From CAZFLD01 sp964519835 (GTDB taxonomy: Bacteria; Spirochaetota; Spirochaetia; DSM-27196; CAZFLD01), in contig CAZFLD010000014.1 of assembly GCA_964519835.1 (NCBI GenBank), forward strand, positions 5,145 to 69,144: DNA of 64,000 bases. Direction: 5' to 3'. The position numbers and the translations under genes are program-made. How positions within the stretch are numbered: the first letter of the stretch is position 1; each line of letters starts with the position of its first letter. Below the pieces are notes generated by a model. The model saw only the letters and a list, made by a program, of their open reading frames with translations. It did no database searches and was not told where the DNA came from. Shown one piece after another: positions 61,103 through 64,000 of the stretch.

Positions 61103-62079
61103 AACCCCTCCTTGGAGATTCTATCGACTATGGTCTTGGCTGCAAGGTAAGCCACCCCCCGTGACGGCAAGTCCGGTCCGACCAGAGTCTTGTGGGTAAT
61201 CGCCGGAAAGGCCTGTGCAATACGTTCCTCCAAGTCGGCGACCACGCTCGCCGCGTCTTCCTCCCCGGCCACAATCACAAGATCAGGATCGATCAGACTT
61301 ACCGCGCCATACACCCCGTCCCACGTGGAGTCGATGAGCTCACACGCGCCGCGGCGCACAATCTCGCCGGCTGCACCGTGCGCACCGCGAAGCAGCACTC
61401 CGTCGACCACAATCCCTGATCCCAGCGACGGCGGGTCGAGACTACAGTAGAAAGCGATTATGTTGGGCGCGTCCGCTTTGTTGATGCCGAGGCGGCCAAG
61501 GGCGTGCAGCGCCACACAGTTGGCGTCATTTTCTATGAGGAGTGCCACCTCTCCGGGAAGAGCGGAGGCAACGTGTTCCCGGAACTCTGGGATGTGCCAC
61601 GGGAAATCGGTGGAACGGGCAATATCGCCGTTGTTGGCCACAACCGAGGACACGGCGATGCCGCATGCGCGGAGCTTCGGCTCCGATTCAAACGCCCGGC
61701 GGACTTCACAAACGATCGCTTCCACGGCCTCTTCGGGGCGTGACTCGTCGATGTCGTGGCGCGATACGTCAACCGTATTGCCCTGAAAGTCAAAACGATG
61801 ACTCAAGAGATGGTCACGGCGAATTGTGAAGCCGATAATGCCGGCCGCCGAGGCATCGAGCGACAGGAGGACCCGCGGTTTGCCGCCGTTTTTACCCGAC
61901 GGTCGTTTGCCCACCTCCTCGAGCCAACCGCGATCACGGAGTTCCCGGGCCAGGTTCGAGACAGTGGAACGCTGCAGTCCCAGGGATTGCGCAATCTCAT
62001 TCTGCGATGCCTCGCGCCGCGACCGGAGAAGCTCGAGGATAGAAAGGAGATTTGCCTGCTTCAAGAGCCGTTGTGCCAT
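61099..62079 (-). CDS. ROK-family transcriptional regulator
   Basis: A 326-residue protein. The N-terminal MarR-like helix-turn-helix (NEIAQSLGLQRSTVSNLARELRDRGWL, about residues 28-52) precedes a ROK domain with ENDANCVALHALGRLG near 190. The zinc motif CxCGxxGC of classical ROK kinases and NagC-like repressors is missing from the GAAGEIV region. It probably senses a sugar and represses the operon that it heads. The gap 62080-62362 upstream contains no recognised gene. Confidence 0.87.
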   Translation of the reverse strand: MAQRLLKQANLLSILELLRSRREASQNEIAQSLGLQRSTVSNLARELRDRGWLEEVGKRPSGKNGGKPRVLLSLDASAAGIIGFTIRRDHLLSHRFDFQGNTVDVSRHDIDESRPEEAVEAIVCEVRRAFESEPKLRACGIAVSSVVANNGDIARSTDFPWHIPEFREHVASALPGEVALLIENDANCVALHALGRLGINKADAPNIIAFYCSLDPPSLGSGIVVDGVLLRGAHGAAGEIVRRGACELIDSTWDGVYGAVSLIDPDLVIVAGEEDAASVVADLEERIAQAFPAITHKTLVGPDLPSRGVAYLAAKTIVDRISKEGL

Positions 62080-62362
62080 TATGTTTGTCCAGTGAATGAA
62101 CTAACAGTATCCTGCCTAATAGTGCCGATGAAGTCGGTACGCGTCAAGGCGGAGGAGGCCGGCGGCCTTCTCGGCGCTACCGTGCGCGCGGTGGGGCTGC
62201 CCGACGGGGAGCTCCTGCCGGATGGAGACATAACCAATCGCCAAAACAACTACCACCCGGACCACCGCGCGCTTCGACCCTGGTACAGGGCTCAGCGTAG
62301 ATGCTTATGGTTCCGCACGTCGTGCCGGAGGCATTCGAGGTGTCCGAGTACTGCCTGCACCG

Positions 62363-63424
62363 CTACGATTCGACGTCTACCCAGCCGCCCTCCTTGGACG
62401 CCTTGATCGCTGCGTAGGTTAGGGCGATGCTGCCGATGTTGGCGGCGCCGGAGGTCTGGGGCGTCTTGCCATTTTGGATGCCGGCAACAAATTCGGCGAG
62501 GCTCCCCAGGCGGTCGGTGTTCCGCATGTCTCCGAGGCGCTCTTCCACGTATCCGGCGGAACCGGCGCCCGCATTCGCAGGGCCGTTGGTGTGGTACCGG
62601 ACGGAGACGGCGTCACCACGTCCTGAATCGTCCCACCGGCCGTGGAAGAACAGCTCGCCTTTCTCAAACTCCATGTGCCAATCGCCGGTCCATGAGGTAA
62701 CCGCACCGGGGCTAACCCAGCTGCCACGGTAGGTAATAAGCAATCCGCTCTCCATCTCTACGGTGGCCTCGGCGGCGGGAAAATCCTTGTAGAGCGACCA
62801 CGGAGGATTATAGGCATAGCAGCGGACCCGGCGCGCGTTTTCGCCGGTGATCATTCGCATGAGGTCGAAGTGATGGATCGACATGTCCGCCAGGAGGGGG
62901 TTTTCGAGCTCGTAGTGTTTCGCGAGAAACGGCTGCGGTTTGATGTGGTCTCGACGGAAGTCCACATGAATCACGCCAAGTGGGCCGAGGACGTTCGTGG
63001 ACACAATCTCCCGCGCCCGGATAGTGGCGGGAAAGTACCGATAGTTCTGGCTGATCATGAGAATGCGATTCGCCTTGTCCGCCAGCTCCACAAGCATTTG
63101 TGCCTGCTCCACCGAGGGGGCAAAAGGCTTTTCCATAAGGACGTGCTTTCCCGCTGCCAGAGCCGCGGTAGCCGCCGGCACGTGGCCGGCGAGAGAAGCC
63201 GTGACCAGAACCGCGTCCGTGTCGACCGTCGTGAGCGCCTCGTCGAGGTTCTGGAAGTATCGCGCGGACGTAGAGCCGGCCAGGTCCTGGATCGCCTCCA
63301 GGGCTTCGGCAACGGGATCAACAAAGGCTGCGACCCGTACCTCGGAGAAGTGTGCGAGCTTGGTTTTATACCAATCGCGGCCGAAGCCCCCCATGCCGAC
63401 TTGGATAATCTGAATAGGTTTCAT
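62363..63424 (-). CDS. Gfo/Idh/MocA-family oxidoreductase
   Basis: A 353-residue dehydrogenase from the ATG at 63424: QVGMGGFGRDW near residue 6 is the cofactor loop, MEKPFAPS near 98 is the EKP motif, and ADMSIHHFDLMRMI near 185 holds the catalytic-type His. The final domain is a beta-sheet with a substrate-facing Trp-rich segment. It lies upstream of the ROK operon on the same strand, about 280 bases away, and may share its sugar. Start chosen by similarity in length, as the ribosome binding site is weak. Confidence 0.85.
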   Translation of the reverse strand: MKPIQIIQVGMGGFGRDWYKTKLAHFSEVRVAAFVDPVAEALEAIQDLAGSTSARYFQNLDEALTTVDTDAVLVTASLAGHVPAATAALAAGKHVLMEKPFAPSVEQAQMLVELADKANRILMISQNYRYFPATIRAREIVSTNVLGPLGVIHVDFRRDHIKPQPFLAKHYELENPLLADMSIHHFDLMRMITGENARRVRCYAYNPPWSLYKDFPAAEATVEMESGLLITYRGSWVSPGAVTSWTGDWHMEFEKGELFFHGRWDDSGRGDAVSVRYHTNGPANAGAGSAGYVEERLGDMRNTDRLGSLAEFVAGIQNGKTPQTSGAANIGSIALTYAAIKASKEGGWVDVES

Positions 63425-63461
63425 GTAGCGGGATGGTACCACAGAGGCTCGCGTCTGTGTG

Positions 63462-63822
63462 TCAAACCAAATGCCAGTCCGGCCGCTTTTGCATTTTTTG
63501 TCGGCGAGTGTCCCCGGCATCGGTTACCCAGAAAATCTTGAGGCGGCCGTAGTGGTTCGGAAAGTCCTGGAAGTGCTCCCAAACCGTTGCGTCTGCGCGA
63601 AGCTGTGCCTCTATCCACTCCGGCAGGCGTCATCAGCCCCTGATGGTAAAGCTTCCAGGTGTGTTGTACGTTGCTTTCCTCGCCATACCGCCTAATGACA
63701 CCATCGATCCACCCAAGACAGAGGCACTCCCCGACTCGGTCGTCATAACTAATAGATGGTTTCCCACTCGCTTTGCCGTGGTTCTTTTCGAGCCGGGCGC
63801 GGCGTTGACAGGGCTGAGTCGA
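63462..63822 (-). pseudogene. Decayed YdeI/OmpD-associated family gene
   Basis: Minus-strand translations give RLEKNHGKASGKPSISYDD, then CLGWIDGVIRR, then LMTPAG, in the order found in YdeI-type proteins, and in another frame LPEWIEAQLRADATVWEHF then FPNHYGRLKIFWV to a stop at 63462. A stop precedes the first piece, the usual 12 or so residues after LEKNH are missing, and the two pieces need a frame change and a deletion between them. It is a clear remnant, not a working gene. Confidence 0.6.
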
Positions 63823-63852
63823 TCATAAAGAGTGTGCCTGGAGGAAGCGCCT

Positions 63853-64000
63853 ATGTCCTATCTGCTGGAAATGCAAAAACGCTATTTCGCGGTGCAATTC
63901 GATCGCTGCAAAAGGCGGCTTTTGATGGCCGGACGGGCGCAGGGGACCGAACGGGCGCAGGGGGCCGAACGGGCACAGGGGGCCGAACGGGCGCAGGGGT
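63853..64000 (+). CDS. Unknown protein, start only, entering 18-bp repeats
   Basis: An ATG after GGAGGAAG opens a frame that reads MSYLLEMQKRYFAVQFDRCK and then runs into repeats of RAQGAE. The gene continues past the window edge. The basic, helical start and the charged repeat suggest a coiled-coil or linker-rich protein, but nothing is recognised. Confidence 0.6.
   Translation, partial: MSYLLEMQKRYFAVQFDRCKRRLLMAGRAQGTERAQGAERAQGAERAQG
63933..64000. repeat. 18-bp tandem repeats at the right edge
   Basis: Units acgggcgcagggggccga, with single changes, repeat at least three and a half times and reach the end of the window. They encode the hexapeptide RAQGAE (or RAQGTE) in the frame starting at 63853. 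Confidence 0.85.

Overview
The window looks like a chromosomal segment of a free-living, carbohydrate-using spirochaete, probably Spirochaetaceae. This is inferred mainly from the solute-binding protein at 41.5 kb, whose leader ends in a spirochaete-style ...ALFAGGQAE, and from many small sugar-catabolic modules at moderately high GC. No rRNA, tRNA or CRISPR was seen. Genes lie on both strands in short, tightly overlapping operons.

Layout. 0-2.2 kb: a sugar epimerase cut by the window edge and an enolase-superfamily enzyme. 2.4-8.8 kb: an autoregulated-looking GntR operon for a three-subunit molybdenum hydroxylase with a ring-opening-type cyclase and an HMGL/homocitrate-synthase-like lyase. 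8.7-18.4 kb: a decay-prone stretch with a truncated duplicate of a UroD-like gene, a frameshifted DUF5703 glycoside-hydrolase-like gene, an epimerase, a Gfo/Idh oxidoreductase, a Nudix hydrolase, a stop-interrupted FG-GAP lyase-like gene, a zinc-type UroD-family methyltransferase and a broken YesU-like gene. 18.4-29.2 kb (minus strand): an aldo/keto reductase - UroD-like - enolase-like operon, a deacetylase-like protein, a large secreted protein and a dehydrogenase, separated by a twice-repeated terminator/leader element and by relics of older genes. 29.4-33.7 kb: epimerase, RmlD-like reductase, DegT aminotransferase and a galactokinase-like kinase with an altered sugar-binding motif. 33.7-44.5 kb: two AraC regulators facing a Dpp/Opp-type transporter operon that also carries GH4 and Gfo/Idh enzymes. 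45-49 kb: two NAD(P)-binding proteins with a MarR regulator, an MFS transporter and an OsmC protein. 49.3-50.8 kb: an ECF sigma factor fused to a class III nucleotide cyclase. 50.9-57.9 kb: SGNH esterase, double-domain class II aldolase, heterodimeric ABC exporter and TetR. 57.9-63.4 kb: aldose epimerase, SIS isomerase, PPi-type phosphofructokinase and ROK regulator, then another Gfo/Idh gene. The right edge holds a YdeI-like pseudogene and the start of a repeat-containing gene.

How it fits together. YesU-like, SGNH, FG-GAP lyase-like, GH4 with a CHG motif and DUF5703 proteins, together with oligosaccharide-type ABC transport, suggest use of plant or algal uronic-acid or acetylated polysaccharides; this is inference. 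Repeated paralogues (two enolases, two epimerases, four UroD-family copies or relics, four Gfo/Idh copies or relics) and many broken genes show active duplication and decay. The most novel item is the sigma factor-cyclase fusion; next are the molybdenum-hydroxylase operon and the AKR-UroD-like-enolase operon, neither of which matches a pathway I can name.
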